Shown one piece after another: positions 48,905-61,115 of a DNA stretch of 64,000 bases. Where the stretch lies: contig OY987268.1 of the NCBI GenBank assembly GCA_963920665.1, positions 19,284,501 to 19,348,500 of the forward strand. The letters are read 5' to 3'. Origin of the DNA: Straminergon stramineum. Taxonomy: Eukaryota > Streptophyta > Bryopsida > Hypnales > Calliergonaceae. Position 1 is the stretch's first letter, and every line of letters begins with the position of its first letter. Below the pieces are notes generated by a model. It was not told the origin of the DNA and ran no database searches. It was given only the letters and a program-made list of their open reading frames with translations. The position numbers and the translations under genes were made by a program.

Positions 48905-49060
48905 AGAGGTCAGCCTCACTTAGTGTTTGTTGGTGGTCGGGTTTGTTTTTTCCAACATGTCCTCGACAAAGACATGCTAATTTAAGCTGCACTCAGTGAT
49001 TTGGTGAGGGGCCCTTCTATATGATGCCTTGGACAAATGTATAATAAATTGAGCATCATG
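48905..49060 (+). repeat. Degenerate ~70-bp tandem array, block 4
   Basis: Two units: CAGCCTCACTTAGTGTTTG and then AAGCTGCACTCAGTGATTTG, each followed by a GGTG-rich stretch and a GACAAA word. Confidence 0.65.
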
Positions 49061-49473
49061 TGGTGTTCACACTTACTCAAAAGTGAATTACTTGAGAATA
49101 TGATCAATTTGATCCAGAAAGACTAAACTTTAGGCATCATGTATGGAAGACAATTTTCATTGTCAATTTGGGAAGCCCAATGATGAATCTAGCTACCTTG
49201 GTAAGCCCACTAAAGTAATCTATAGGTCTTCCAAAATGTTTTTTCAAGGAACAAAGACAACCAACATGTCCATGTTATATAAAGTAGAGTAGTTTCACCC
49301 ATGAGTATGTATAAATGTACAATAGTCAAAATATTAGTTATTCAAGTCATTTGACTCACTTGTGAGTATCAAAAAACAATTGCTTTCACCACCTGAGGTA
49401 TCCCTCAAAGCATTATACCATCCTCTTCTAGGGACAATTTTATATAGTCCACTACAAAACAATGTACCATACA

Positions 49474-49866
49474 TGAAGGCTACTTAATTCAACATTGAAG
49501 TGCTGAAATGGAATTTCCATGTCAAATTCAAGGGTCCACGTCACCCCACACCATTCACAAGATGGCATGTGACATTTTTTTAAACAAAAATGACATAATT
49601 TATACCAAATCTAATTGTCACAAAGGCTATATCTAGAAAACCTCCAATACATTTGAATTTTTATAGTACCCAATACATTTGTGGCCTAGTAAATTTGAAC
49701 CCATAACAATTACTGTATGTGAAGGTTCGATTCGGCACTCAAATGCCGAAATTGAATTTCCACATCAGATGTTCAAGGATCCACGTCACCTCGCACAATT
49801 CACAAGATGACATGTGGTATTTTTTTTTACAAAAATGACATAATTTTTGCCAAATCTGACCTTCAC
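49474..49866 (+). repeat. Two direct repeats of about 148 bp
   Basis: 49474-49621 and 49720-49866 align throughout (GGAATTTCCATGTC against TGAATTTCCACATC; TCCACGTCACC; ATTCACAAGATG; AAAAATGACATAATTT), separated by about 98 bases. Confidence 0.8.
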
Positions 49867-49989
49867 GTAGGGTACCCTTTGGGGAGCCCTAAAATGGGTT
49901 CTGTGAATATGCAATTGCCGAGTACACTGGCCTTTTTATTCCAAGTGGAAACATTTTTAGAGCATAGAAAGGCAGCTTGAAATCCGGAA

Positions 49990-50110
49990 GAAATCTAATT
50001 TGGTGCCCAAAAAGACAGAAAGGAAAAAGTTAAAAAAAAGAAGGAAAAAGGTTGAAAAAAGAAAAAAGAAAAAAGGTAAAAAAGGTAAAGAAAAAGGGTA
50101 GCCCACTACC
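49990..50110 (+). repeat. Purine-rich low-complexity tract (GA/A-rich)
   Basis: Runs of AAAAAG and GAAGGAAAAAGG units, almost no pyrimidines, between 50025 and 50100. A TATAAATT word follows at about 50149, and AATAAATAG at about 50175; these could belong to an LTR-like or other repeat end. Confidence 0.7.
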
Positions 50111-51277
50111 ACTCAGAGTTGAGCTGTAATATAATGTACGGTATAGGTATAAATTCCCCCTCTTTCCTTTTAAATAAATAGTGTGGGCATTGACCCCTAT
50201 TCTTTCTTTCTTATTTATTGTATTGTATTTGAATGAATGCCTTAGCCGGGTATTCTACTGGTCTGTTACTAATTACAGCCCCTGCATGGTAGGTGGTTCA
50301 AACTTCAAACCACGGCACCCACGGCGTTAATGGGGTGCAACCCTCCCCTAACATCTACCAATTCTCACATCTACCAATTTCCCTCCCTCAGTTTGATCCA
50401 CCCATAGAAAACCAACATCTCGAGCGTAGACTGTCCGGCGTCTTCAAAAAAATATAGATATCTAAAATGTCGGGAAACCCACAGTTTATTTTCAAATAAT
50501 CTAACGATCGGGAGAAGTCTCCGAAACTAGAAGATTGGAGCTCCTGAACCCTTAATCTAATAAATGGGTACATTTTTAGGATGCGAAAATCTAGGAGAAA
50601 CGCGATTTGTGTGAGAGAGTACGGCTTGACGGGGGCTGTAGAATCATGTACGTATGGTGTATATTTTGGTGCATCTAGGAATTGCTTGATTTGAGTAAGG
50701 GTGAAGGGCGTGAGGGGGGTGGGGAGGCTGGCTATGGCAGAGGGCTTGGAGTTTTGTGCCGGTTGATGCATAGTTTGCGGATGGCGCTCTTGTAGTGTTG
50801 TCCGATTTTGTTGCTCGCACGAGTCGAAGAGGTTGGATAGCGTTTTCAGGGAATGTTTTCATTGTCAGAACTGTAATGTTCTTCGTTGGGAACTAGGTTG
50901 ACGATTTTTTTTATTTTTTCGGCGGAAGGATCGTAGAGGAGGGAGGAGGCGGGGAGGTTGCGGTTTAACTGGAGTGCGGAAGGAGGAGGCTTCTTTATGA
51001 GCCGGAGAGCCGGCAGAAGGATTAGCAGATGGCGTCGGATGCGGAATGAGGGAGAGAGGGAGGGAGGGCTTGGGGAGATGGAGGCGAGGTTTCGAATGTT
51101 GAGCGTCTAGAAGTAGTGTTGGAGAGTGTAGTTGCGTTAGCAAAGTGGAAGCTAGGAAAAGATGTAGTGGAAGATATGGAACAATGAGGAGTTACCATTT
51201 GGTATTTTGAGTTGGTGGTAACTTCATGTGGAATTGAGGAAGTATGCTGATTGACGAAGATCACCACCGCGTCCGCA
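50111..51277. other. Promoter side and leader of the F-box/kelch gene
   Basis: From about 50880 to 51277 the DNA is GC-richer, with GGAGGGAGG-type tracts on the plus strand. Minus-strand open frames across 50388-51267 are Pro/Ser/Thr-rich, as expected from reading such tracts backwards, and are not called. The transcription start probably lies here. Confidence 0.45.
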
Positions 51278-54200
51278 ATGCATCGGGCTATACATCCCGT
51301 TCCTCAGGTAAGACAGCCAGAAGTTGTAGTGTTGTAGTCCTTTGCATCTTTGCTTATCAGTACATTTCGTTTGTGGACATGGTTTGAAGTTATAAATGTT
51401 TCTTTATTGACAAGAAAAGTACCGTGAGAGTTATCGACAGCAGGATGAGGTCTGAGACGTTAAAAAAAGGGCTCTGTATGCTTAAATAGTTTCTTTTGCG
51501 GTTCAGAGCGTTGCTGTCTTTGTTTCTTTTCTGGAAGGAGATGGAACAAGAGTTGCTCTCCTATTTTCTGAGCAGTCACTGGTTTGGTAAGCGAGTCCTT
51601 TAGGAATAATGCTAATATCGATCGCTTTAAATAATGTATTACAGCGGTTATCAGGACCTTGTTTATTTTTCCGGTTCTCGACTTTGGCTGACCGATAAAT
51701 TATGTCGTGCAACGGTTAACCGTGAGTGTGAGTGCGCTCCAACTGTAGCAGCAATAGATTCAATATGTTCAGAACTCACTGTTTGCAATTGGATAGTATT
51801 AATTAGTTCGGCAATCCAACCCTTCTCTGATCGGGTTTTGAAGGTGACCTTGCAAACGAAAATTATTTGAGACGTAGTGGTTGTCAAGTAGCTCGTAAAA
51901 GATGAGGAGTATTGTTCTGGGTCGATTTTTTAGTTTATATGACAGTGCTTTAGACTCAAATATATTCAATTGCCGACTGAGAGCTGGATTAGTTTGAATT
52001 TAATGCGCTTCTTTGAACCATTGGTTCTTAATTTTTTGTATATATGCAGAGGTGCATGATAGCGATTTTGTCGTAGAGATGCATGATGGTGCAGCATTAT
52101 ATGTCTTGGAGAATGTACAACATTAAAACCGTGTAACCCATCAGCTTCATAATGGTTGGCCTGGATAATCCCTGCCTTCCAATGTGAGAGGTGATAGCAG
52201 TGTGTCTGCAGTTCTTTAATTTCTTGCTTTCCAGATACGATCGATTCTTGCACAATCATGACTGAATTTGGACTTTCAGGTTGAGACCGCAGCATGTTAC
52301 TGTGGGGGAGTAGACGCAGGCCTGACTGTGGGTGGGAGAAGATTTGTACCAGGTAGAACAGTAGGTCACTGCGTTAGGCCAGACATCAAACCTACTATTA
52401 CCCTGCCAAAGAAGCCAATGCGAGGTGAAAGACGTATTCCCTCTGAATTGCTACCGGGACTTCCAGACGACCTTGCAATTGCTTGCCTCATCCGAGTACC
52501 AAGATTTTACCACCGAAAACTACGTGTTGTCTGTAAAAGATGGGATCGACTTCTTGCTGGCAACTTCTTCTATTCCCTTCGACGACGTCTGGGTATGGCT
52601 GAAGAATGGGTCTATGTTATAAAGCGAGATCGTGAAGGACGTATTTCTTGGCATGCTTTCGACCCTAGGTACTAATCTTCCATGGTCTTGGACATGGTCT
52701 CGATATATTGCACCTGAATATATCGAGTCTTTACTTCCTACACACTACACTTGTATGCACCTAGTAGTTCAAACCTTTTGAAATATTTATGAAGTGATTC
52801 GGAGACTCTGTGAGGTATGTTCGAGTCTTTAATGCTCATGTGCTCGGGATGGTGTGTCGGCTTTGATTTCTACGTCTGTATGTCCGTAATCCTAGGTATG
52901 GTTTACTGGAAACTTGTAGCACACAGTGTCTGTCGTATCATGTATTCTTGTTTTTCTTATCAGTACTCTTTCTGAAGATTAGGATTGGATGCTGCAGGTA
53001 TCAGCTGTGGCAGCCTCTGCCTCCTGTCCCAGTTGAGTATTCAGAAGCACTTGGCTTTGGTTGCGCTGTTTTGAGTGGATGCCACTTATACCTTTTTGGT
53101 GGGAAGGATCCTTTGAAAGGTTCCATGCGCCGCGTTGTCTATTATAGTGCACGAACAAACAAATGGCATCGTGCACCGAATATGCAGAGGAAGCGACACT
53201 TCTTTGGCTTCTGTGTTATAAACAACTGTCTTTATGTGGCTGGAGGGGAGTGTGAAGGAATTCAAAGATCTCTAAGGTCTGCGGAAATGTACGATCCAAA
53301 TAGAAACAAGTGGTGTTCCATCTCGGATATGAGCACTGCCATGGTTCCCTTCATCGGGGTGGTATATGGTGGAAGGTTAGTTCCATTTCCCTACTAGAAG
53401 CACATATCTTCTTTATCATTCCTACTTGTATGTAGTTTCTATATTCTTCTGATTTCAGAAGGTCACGATACTGTACACAAAAGTATCACTGATTCTCAAG
53501 ACAGTAGGTTATACTTGGTTTAAAAGGCTTTAGTATGCCGGTGATTTTGTGACTATGCACCTCCTGCTCTGAATTTTAGCAACGGCAGTGAAATGATGCG
53601 TGGTGTTTATACCTTCTATTTGAGAACTAGAATTTGATTTTTAATAATGTAGTATACTCTTCATTAGTTTCCTTTGGATGATTGGTTAAGATACGATGGT
53701 GCATCGTCATTTATATGTTGAGAGAATCGGAGCTGAAGGTTTCTAGTAGAACTGTAAAATCCTTGGTTTGAGATTTTGCTAGACCGCAGACCTGCATCAG
53801 GAATTCTGAGGTTTAATTTCGCTCCCTGTGTTTTGAACAAGAACTGCTGAGCTTCAATGTGTTGAGCTAACAGAGTTGTACATAAATTTCCAGGTGGTTT
53901 CTCAAGGGTCTAGGATCCCAGAGGCAGGTGATGAGTGAGGTCTATGTGCCAGCAACGAATCACTGGTCTCCTCCATTCCATTCCATGAATGGAATGGTGT
54001 CAGGTTGGCGAAACCCATGTGTCGAGCTTCATGGTAATTTATATGCTTTGGATTGTCGGGACGGATGCAAGTTACGGATGTATGATCGAGATAGTGATGC
54101 ATGGAGTCGATCTGTTGACAGCCGACTCCATCTCGGAGGCTCTCGAGCCATGGAGGCTGTTGCTTTGGTGCCCTTAGGAGGAAAACTTTGCATTATTCGA

Positions 54201-54386
54201 AACAACATGAGTATTACTCTGGTCGATGTAGCCAGCGCGGATATACCTGAAAAGCAGGGACAACTATGGGAAACCATCTCTGGGAAAGGTCAATTCAAGT
54301 CATTTGTGACCAACCTCTGGTCCAATCTTGCAGGCCGGAACCGGCTGAAATCGCACATTGTGCACTGCCAAGTGCTGCAAGCCTGA
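51278..54386 (+). CDS. F-box/kelch-repeat protein (At1g55270 type)
   Basis: Substrate-recognition subunit of an SCF ubiquitin ligase: the F-box binds the SKP1-like adaptor and the kelch propeller binds the target. Four exons, 51278-51307, 52280-52668, 52998-53375 and 53894-54386, with GT-AG junctions and matching phases, give 429 residues (Arabidopsis At1g55270 about 434). Residues 14-50 keep the family N-terminus (ACYCGGVDAGL, RFVPG, VRPDI). The F-box is about 68-107 (LLPGLPDDLAIACLIRVPR, KLRVVCKRW). The kelch region, about 140-390, contains LWQPLPPVP, HLYLFGGKDPL, NKWHRAPNM, CLYVAGGECEGIQR, STAMVPFIGVVYGGRWFLKG and LYALDCRDGCKL. The end LKSHIVHCQVLQA is as in Arabidopsis. The first exon codes only ten residues; its ATG is inferred from position, frame and the following donor. 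Confidence 0.96.
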
Positions 54387-55586
54387 GCTCCAGCTGAGTA
54401 AGGGCACCGCTTGGGTGTATCATTCTTGTTATTCATTTTACTGGTCTCTCGTTTCCTTCCATTAAGTTACAAACCTTAGAACCAGAGTATTCGTTAGAAG
54501 ACTTTTGGGATAGATGTAGCAGCTACCATTCTGATAATAGAAAGTGTCTGTTGCTTCGGTCCCTCTCTTGGTTCTTGAATTTGGGAAGAAATAAGCATAG
54601 CAATCTACAGTTAGATTTACTCCATTTCAAACTGAAGTCTGGCAAAAATGATGCCAGACTGTTCACCAATGTTTCTGGTATTCCACCTAGAATTCTTTTG
54701 AATCAGCTCGTTTGATGTTCACTGACACTTCACTTTATTGGTTGTTACAGTTGGTGTCGTGTGTTCTTAGTTGTTTATGTCGCGCACATCTTATGAAACA
54801 GGATGTGGAAACAATCTTGGCTTTGCAGCAGGAACCTGTGCTGACTTCGTGACCCTTAAATTCCAACTAGAAGTTGGTCCTCTTTCTTGTAAGCAACGTC
54901 GTGGCACGACACTAGTGTGGATCTGGAGTTTCTAGTTGGTCTGCATCGGTGGGTGGTACGCAATCCTATTCCAAATTTGAAATGTGCACTCTTGCTACAG
55001 ATTAGCACAAATAGGTGGAACTGAATTGATGGCACTTCTAGGATGACTCACCTTACATACTTTAGTTACAGCTTTTGATCTGTGGCCACGTTTTGTTACC
55101 CTGACTGCACTAAAGGTGTTTTGTATGGACTCTGAAGCCCCTTAATCTATCCACCTATGTCGAGTTTCTGTAGCATGACATGATTTCTACTCAACATGTA
55201 TTTTTCACTACGTTTGTTTTCCATATTCTATGAAGTTCGTATTTTACGCCCATATTTTGTTGATAAATAGTGGCATATTCGGTAAAATGCTATTGCATTA
55301 TGTGACGCGGCCGCTGTAAGCGAAAAGACTAGGACTAGGGTTTTCAACTGAGAACTATGCTTTTAGCCCAGTTTAATGTACTTGAATCAATTACTAGAGC
55401 TACTGTAAGAATGAAGTGCAGAGATACCACAAATGTGGCAGTAAGTAAAAGTACTTTGAACCCCCGGACGATGTACCCTATGACCGTGCAGTCAGATTTC
55501 AATGCTCCATTCCGCCACTAGAGATGCGGCTGCAGAGTGTAGAGAGACAATATCAATTTTTTACCTTCAGAAATGATATCATATAT
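54387..55586. other. 3' flank of the F-box/kelch gene
   Basis: The first few hundred bases should be 3' untranslated region, with a hairpin at 54636-54660. No other gene is supported up to the repeat boundary near 55590. Confidence 0.45.
54636..54660. other. Perfect 9-bp hairpin in the 3' flank
   Basis: AGTCTGGCA and TGCCAGACT pair perfectly around a 7-base AT-rich loop (AAAATGA), 250 bases after the F-box/kelch stop codon. It may form an RNA hairpin in the 3' untranslated region; function unknown. Confidence 0.6.
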
Positions 55587-55590
55587 TTAA

Positions 55591-55812
55591 TCCATGAACG
55601 TTGACACGGGCGTTTTATGTCCGATGGATGACAAACAATCTCTCTATGTAGGAAAGCACTGCAACTATTCGTCATCCAATTTTTTTGAGAAAAGGGTAGG
55701 TCTTCTCTAGTAGTATGACTTCTAATGAATATTTTTGGATTTTATGAAGTAGATGATGTCACACAGTTTCAAAAGGGAGGATTTTCATGGTCACTAGTCT
55801 ATCCTTTAAGGG
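55591..55812 (+). mobile_element. Short TTAA element, family C, copy 2 (222 bp)
   Basis: TCCATGAACGTTGACAC at the left (mutated end) and ATCCTTTAAGGG at the right, with TTAA at 55587-55590 and 55813-55816. Aligns with 22568-22789 end to end (CAACTATTCGTCATCC, GATGATGTCACACAG, TCATGGTCACTAG). Abuts an inverted copy at the shared right TTAA. Confidence 0.85.
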
Positions 55813-55816
55813 TTAA

Positions 55817-56045
55817 TTCCTAAAGGACGGTTTGGATTGGTGACCTAATTGTGGAAATCAACTCTTTTGGAATGGTGTGACTTCTACTTTAGAAAACCCA
55901 AAAATATTCATTGTAGGCCAAAGTATTGTAGAAGATCTCACCTTTTTGCATGAATCTCTAAGGATGAATAGTTGCAATTCTGTCTAATATAGAGAGATTC
56001 TTTGTCAACCATCAAACACGAAATGTTTGTGTTGATGTTTATGGG
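55817..56045 (-). mobile_element. Short TTAA element, family C, copy 3, inverted (229 bp)
   Basis: Starts TTCCTAAAGGACGG right after the TTAA at 55813-55816 and ends GTTTATGGG before TTAA at 56046-56049. Reads as the inverse of copy 2 (GGATGAATAGTTGCA, AATATTCATTG). The two copies lie tail to tail and share one TTAA. Confidence 0.8.
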
Positions 56046-56049
56046 TTAA

Positions 56050-56811
56050 TGTATGTCAAATAATTTACAGAATTTTTGCAAACAATGGTATTAAGTTAAA
56101 CCCTATGTGTAAGTAGTGTTCTTTAGACTTGACGATTTGAGAAAAATCTTTATGTAGTGTTACTTGGAAATTTTTTTTTGAATTGGTATACAAATAAAAG
56201 TTATAGATTGAGTTTTAGATTCTATGCATACAATAAGATTTAGCAATGCTATCACCAACATTTTATTTTAATTTTTAAGGGAAAATTTCAAAATTCTCTC
56301 TACATTTGATTGTAAGCAAAATATTATTACTTTTTGAGTAAAATTTGTTGGAATAGATTTGAAATGAGGTTCTTTCCACATAATGATTTTTTGAATTTTT
56401 TTTTTCTTAAAATCTATGACTTTATTTTTGCAACTCTAATTTTGAACTAGAATCAATGCAATTTTGACTTGTTCAACCACTTACACATTCATAATTTTAG
56501 AAAAGTATGTACCTTAATAACATCAAATCCATCCTTTAGATAAGACAACAACTTCATAAAGTATCTCCACAAATTAGGATGACTTTCATCCAAATAGTAA
56601 TGAGGATGAAACTTGAATTTCAAATTATTTGTTATCCAAAAAGTGGTTGTCAAAGTGCTCAGGGATTAACCCACGCAAATTGTTTTAGAGGAAGTTTTGT
56701 GTCTTCTAGATGTTTTCTAAAAAGCCTATAGGATTAAAAGAATAGTTTTTCATCTAATTTCAAGGAGCAAGTTGCTACAATAGTGCCTAGGTTATGAAGG
56801 TCATTGTAGCT
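56050..56811. other. AT-rich intergenic DNA
   Basis: No gene or recognised repeat. Confidence 0.45.
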
Positions 56812-57962
56812 TGTTATACATGCTTAGAAAGCTCTTGAGAATACGCTTCTAACTATTCAAAGAACGCATGATTTGAACTAGTAGGCTAGAAGATATAGCC
56901 ATTCAAAGTTGGGGGTGTCCCGGTGGTGCTGGGACACTCAAAGGCTAGGTGTGAGGGGTTCTTAAGGAATCACTCAACAAAGTATGGCATGTAGCATATC
57001 ATTGGAGAGCTACAAAGACAAGGAACCTACAATGCCAAGCATTACGAGGTTTTAAGACATGAGCCAAAAGTTATGGCCAAGAGAAGGGCCGTGGTGAAGG
57101 TGTGACGCCACCCCGGTGAACCCGAATCTTTGGAGGGTCATAATTTTGGGAGAAATTGTCCAAATGGGACAAGTGAGAAGTCCATCGACATCTACTTGTC
57201 GCTTAGATATCCAAAATGGTCTTGCATGTGGGATTTGAAGCCGTGACGACAAAGTTACACCGTTTGGAAGTTCGGGAGTTCAAATGGAGTGGGAACTTGG
57301 GGATTTCGGTTAGAAACGGGTGGTCTTCTAAAACCCAAGGGAGGTTGGGAATCCCCTTTGATCCACAAGGGGGGGGTCTATTGAACACTATAGAGAGTAC
57401 TATAGGAGGGGTTGGTCTCTCTCCTCCCTCCCTCTTGGAGCCTTGGTAAGTCCCAATGATTCATAGGTGGTGATGTAACTTCATTACCGGCTTCAAGGCT
57501 CCTTGGGACACTTATGTGTGTGTCCCAGGGCACCGGTTGGTTGAAGTCCCACTCCTTGCTAGGTCTTTGGTTATGTGTCCCAAGTTGTGAGTCTCGATTG
57601 GTGTTGGTGTGAGAGTAGCAAATGCACAACGGGCTTAGTATGAAGTGGGGTGACAACTAAGGGCGGTTAGGACCATGGTGAGTAGTGCCACCATGAATCC
57701 TAGCACAAGAAGATGGAAGTTCCGCCCCATGTCACCAAATGACATGCCAAGTGCCACGAGTGGTGTGTGTACTAGAAGTCCCGGGTACCAAGACTTAGCA
57801 ATGGGAGTTGGAAATAGGAACTAATGTTTTGAGTGCATGGCATGTGTAGTGTTAGTTAGTTGGGCCTAAGTGATACTGGTATTGGAGTGGGGTGAGCCCT
57901 GAAAGCTGTGAAGGGCTCTTAAAGTCTGGTTGGAGCTATAAGGTGTTACTAGGGCTGTGACA
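56812..57962 (+). repeat. LTR-like dispersed repeat, copy 2 (about 1.15 kb)
   Basis: Starts TGTTATACATGCTTAG and ends GGGCTGTGACA; homologous over its length with 27960-29066. The end word GTGACA is the inverse of the start word TGTCAC of the other copy. Several open frames cross it on both strands (57052-57656) but none resembles a known protein, so I read it as a non-coding repeat, probably a solo LTR. Confidence 0.55.
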
Positions 57963-58323
57963 CTCATTGAGATATATTGACTTTCAGAAATGAGGAGACG
58001 CTCCATGAATCACCATGTAGTGTATTATGGCAACTTCAAGTTCCTTGTTCTTGATACAAATTTGAACTATAAAAATCATCTTTCTTGAATTTTTGCTCAA
58101 TGAATGAATATGAAAATGAACCGAGGTTTTTATTCCAACTTGTAAAACTTATTTTTAAAATTGAATACTTTATTGCAATTTGAACTTTGGGTCTATAACT
58201 ATAGGCTCTTGATTTTGTAGAAGGCTTTGTTGTGCATACATATCTAGGGATCCAAAAATACCTTCTTAAGTTTTTTGATGAAATCTCATCTCCATCAAGT
58301 TGCTAAAAATACCTTATTTCTTA

Positions 58324-58876
58324 CTCTCTTTGTTTCAAAATAAATCTAGGGGTTCCAAATATACTTGTCCTAAATTAAATTTAGTATGATGCAAGAAATC
58401 GGCCCTCCACAACTTGATCGACAAGCAAAAGGATTTGCATATAACAATAAATAGCAATTTGATCCTTGCAAAGGGAATTGAAATGTAAACTCTAACCAAC
58501 CAAAGGCAAAGAATTCAACCTACAATTGTACAAAAATTGCTACTAACAAATCTCTTGTTGAGAATTTCCTAGAGTTGAATCATAGGACATTGTTAGAAGA
58601 AAAGAGAGAAGACATCAATAGATGTTACTCCACCAACATTGCTCAGAGAATGATCAAAATTAATATCATTGGAGCAATTCCCAACGAGGAAATTTTTTGT
58701 CACTTTCAATGCTTGTTTCCAATATGCACCATTCCACTACTTACTTCCACTCTTTTACATCTAGTGGAGTTTATTAGAAGCTAAAATAACTATATAATCC
58801 TGTGAAAATAGGAGCAACTCACACTTTAATCTAGCCATTTCCAAAAAAACCCAAATTTATTTCTGGACAAAGAGAG
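58324..58876. mobile_element. Mariner/Stowaway-like element (553 bp)
   Basis: Left end CTCTCTTTGTTTCAAAATAA and right end TTATTTCTGGACAAAGAGAG are inverted repeats of about 25 bases, with TA on both sides (58322-58323 and 58877-58878). A plus-strand 69-codon frame at 58575-58784 lies inside; it shows no transposase motif I can identify. Non-autonomous Tc1/mariner-type element. Confidence 0.75.
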
Positions 58877-59149
58877 TAATGATCAATTTATGCTTTCACT
58901 ATTTTCTAGCAATTTAAACAAAAATCATATATTTTCATGAAATTTTCCATTGTGCGTAACTTTTATCTTAGGCCTCAATTTTTGGGAATCCATTGTTTAT
59001 AGTGTTCTACTTATTATCCATATTTTAAAATAATGTTTTCAAAAGCTTGTAATACTGAGTACTACCCCAATTGCAACATAATCAATTGGTGTTCATGCTT
59101 TCACCCTTCATTAGATTCACTCGGCCCTTATTTTTTCCATTGAAACAAG

Positions 59150-60788
59150 ATCACTACACCCACTTTCGTGGCTTTGAGAATTACTCTACGTCATGAAATA
59201 ATCTGCACTTGGACTTATTAGCCATTGACCAGAGGCAGTGACATACAGAATCTGAACTCTTTCGTTCAACAATGTTCAGGACCAAAGGACACATAAACTG
59301 TGAATCCGAATGAAGATTGTGGCCCCAGGATTGTCTCTCAAGGAGATTACCTCAACATTAGCGATGTAACCTCTCAGTCCATTGTAAGCTTCATTCTCCT
59401 CTACATTGTATGATTGTAAGAAATGAAGCGTTTCTCGTCGTCAATTGCCGAAGGCACTCACTGCACCAGGCGCCAGGCACACCGCTATGCCCCAAGTCTG
59501 TCATGTAGCGCAAACTCCAGACCACCTTTCAGTTCTCCCTCACGAAGCTCAAATGTGGAGTTCCCTGACCACCACCGCTGCCAGTTCAGTCAATCCGAGG
59601 CAAGGTCCCAGGCGGCCTCTGCCGGAAAATCCATGACCAAACCTTCAATCCCGCCGGTCCAGGCACCTGACACACTTCGGATCTGCATTTGGAGTGCTTG
59701 CTACTTTCAAGTCCTCCAATCAGTCCCAATGCCTTCCTAACTGTAATTATAGACTAAATAGTGCTCAAGAATTGCGCAATAGTGCTCAATAGGACTGATA
59801 ATTCTTCCGCTCAATAGAATGATCAAAAATACAAATCCGGACATTCTTAATTGAGTAGAACGATATTGACAATGTGTCCAATGGACTTGGCATTATGAGA
59901 GACCTCTGAACAAGAAGAACAAGAAGAACTCTGAACCTTTGGCCAGTTTGAACGAAGAATCTGTTAAGTAGTTCTACTAAGCCACACGATTCTAACCGGA
60001 TCCAGAAAACAGCCACAGAATCCGAATTCCAATCCTGTCGCGCTTAATTAACTTCATTTCAAACATTGCACCGCCGGACGAGAAACAGATATCCTCCATT
60101 TGGTGAAACATCCCGACCTCAACAAACAACATTCCCCTAGAAGACAAAGATCCGTTTCCAGCTGAGGAGCTTGCATATCAAGAACCAAATCTTCAGAAGA
60201 ATACGGAAGTAAATGTGAAGCAAATACGAAAGTACATTGATACATTCAAAAGTAAATAGAGAAGCGGAACAAGATTCTCCTGCAATCAAGTGACTTATAA
60301 GATTTGAAATTCACTATTGCAATTCCTTAATGTCTCAGGGTTACCAAATAACGAAATCTTCCATTTTATTCCATTTTACAATTGCGATTATTACTGCCTG
60401 GCTGTGAGTGCAATTTTTTCGACTCTGGATTAAAGACTCTGTTCTTAAGCTCGAAGTACACATGCAAAGATTGAAAACCGATAAAAGAAATAAGTGTCCA
60501 AATTAGAATAGAACGTTTTCTTCAGAATTTAAAGTAATAGTTCGAAGTTTAACTTAGAATTTCACGCTCTATTCTGAATAGAAATTTGAATGTTTCAATT
60601 AGAATTGTAAAATATTCGATTTAGAATAGAACATTCTATTCCGATTACCAGTGACATTGAAATTATTAGGGAAATCGGCACTCTGCAGTTAGACGAATTC
60701 ATCAATTTCAACTGTAAAGCTCCCAGCCTTTTAAAGAACCTGTGTAAGCAAGAAATCAATAAGAGACGAGTCGTCGGTTGCTACTAAC
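59150..60788. other. GC-richer single-copy-like region, coding status unclear
   Basis: This region has genic base composition and no obvious transposon. 59420-59740 is open in two plus-strand frames, both Ser/Pro/Arg-rich, and I recognise neither. On the minus strand, 60180-60060 has short open pieces (SEDLVLDMQAPQLETD) near plausible splice sites. I could not join any of them into a gene. It may be a long noncoding transcript, a gene remnant or an unusual leader. Confidence 0.3.
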
Positions 60789-61020
60789 CTGCGGACAAGA
60801 GAGCTAGCTCCGCCGTGAAGCGCATGACTTCGATCTTGCATTGTTTGCTGGCCATTTGGAATTCAATTGTTGGATAAAGGTTCACATAAGAAGACCACAG
60901 CTCCTGCCATTGTCGCCGTGAATACAATAAGCGGAAGAGACGGCTACAAGAAGACTCGCCGTGGCTCATGAAGGAGATGCAGTTCGATACACTTCGATTC
61001 GGCCGCAACTGAACTCTCAT
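60789..61020 (-). CDS. Possible first exon of an unknown minus-strand gene
   Basis: An ATG-started frame (MRVQLRPNRSVSNCISFMSH...) runs to a good donor (CCGCAG|GTTAGT) at 60789-60788. An alternative inner start gives MASKQCKIEVMRFTAELALL. I do not recognise it and found no partner exon. A TTAA element (61116) lies just upstream, so the promoter would be short or disrupted. Confidence 0.25.
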
Positions 61021-61115
61021 AATGGACAGTCGTGCTCACTTCTGTGTGAGAAACGGAGTACATTTTACTGAGTACATTTTAGGAGTAGTTTTGTCTGGTG
61101 GCCAAACAAAATTAA

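Noticed and set aside
44220..49060. Regularly spaced ~70-bp repeats considered as a CRISPR-like array
   Set aside because: Units are contiguous and degenerate throughout with no repeat-spacer alternation, and this is a eukaryotic genome.
50388..51267. Overlapping minus-strand Pro/Ser/Thr-rich frames upstream of the F-box gene
   Set aside because: They are reverse readings of GC-rich promoter or leader DNA with no recognisable domain.
57052..57656. Several 60-90 codon frames on both strands inside the LTR-like repeat
   Set aside because: Frames are not shared with the homologous copy at 27960-29066 and match no retroelement protein.
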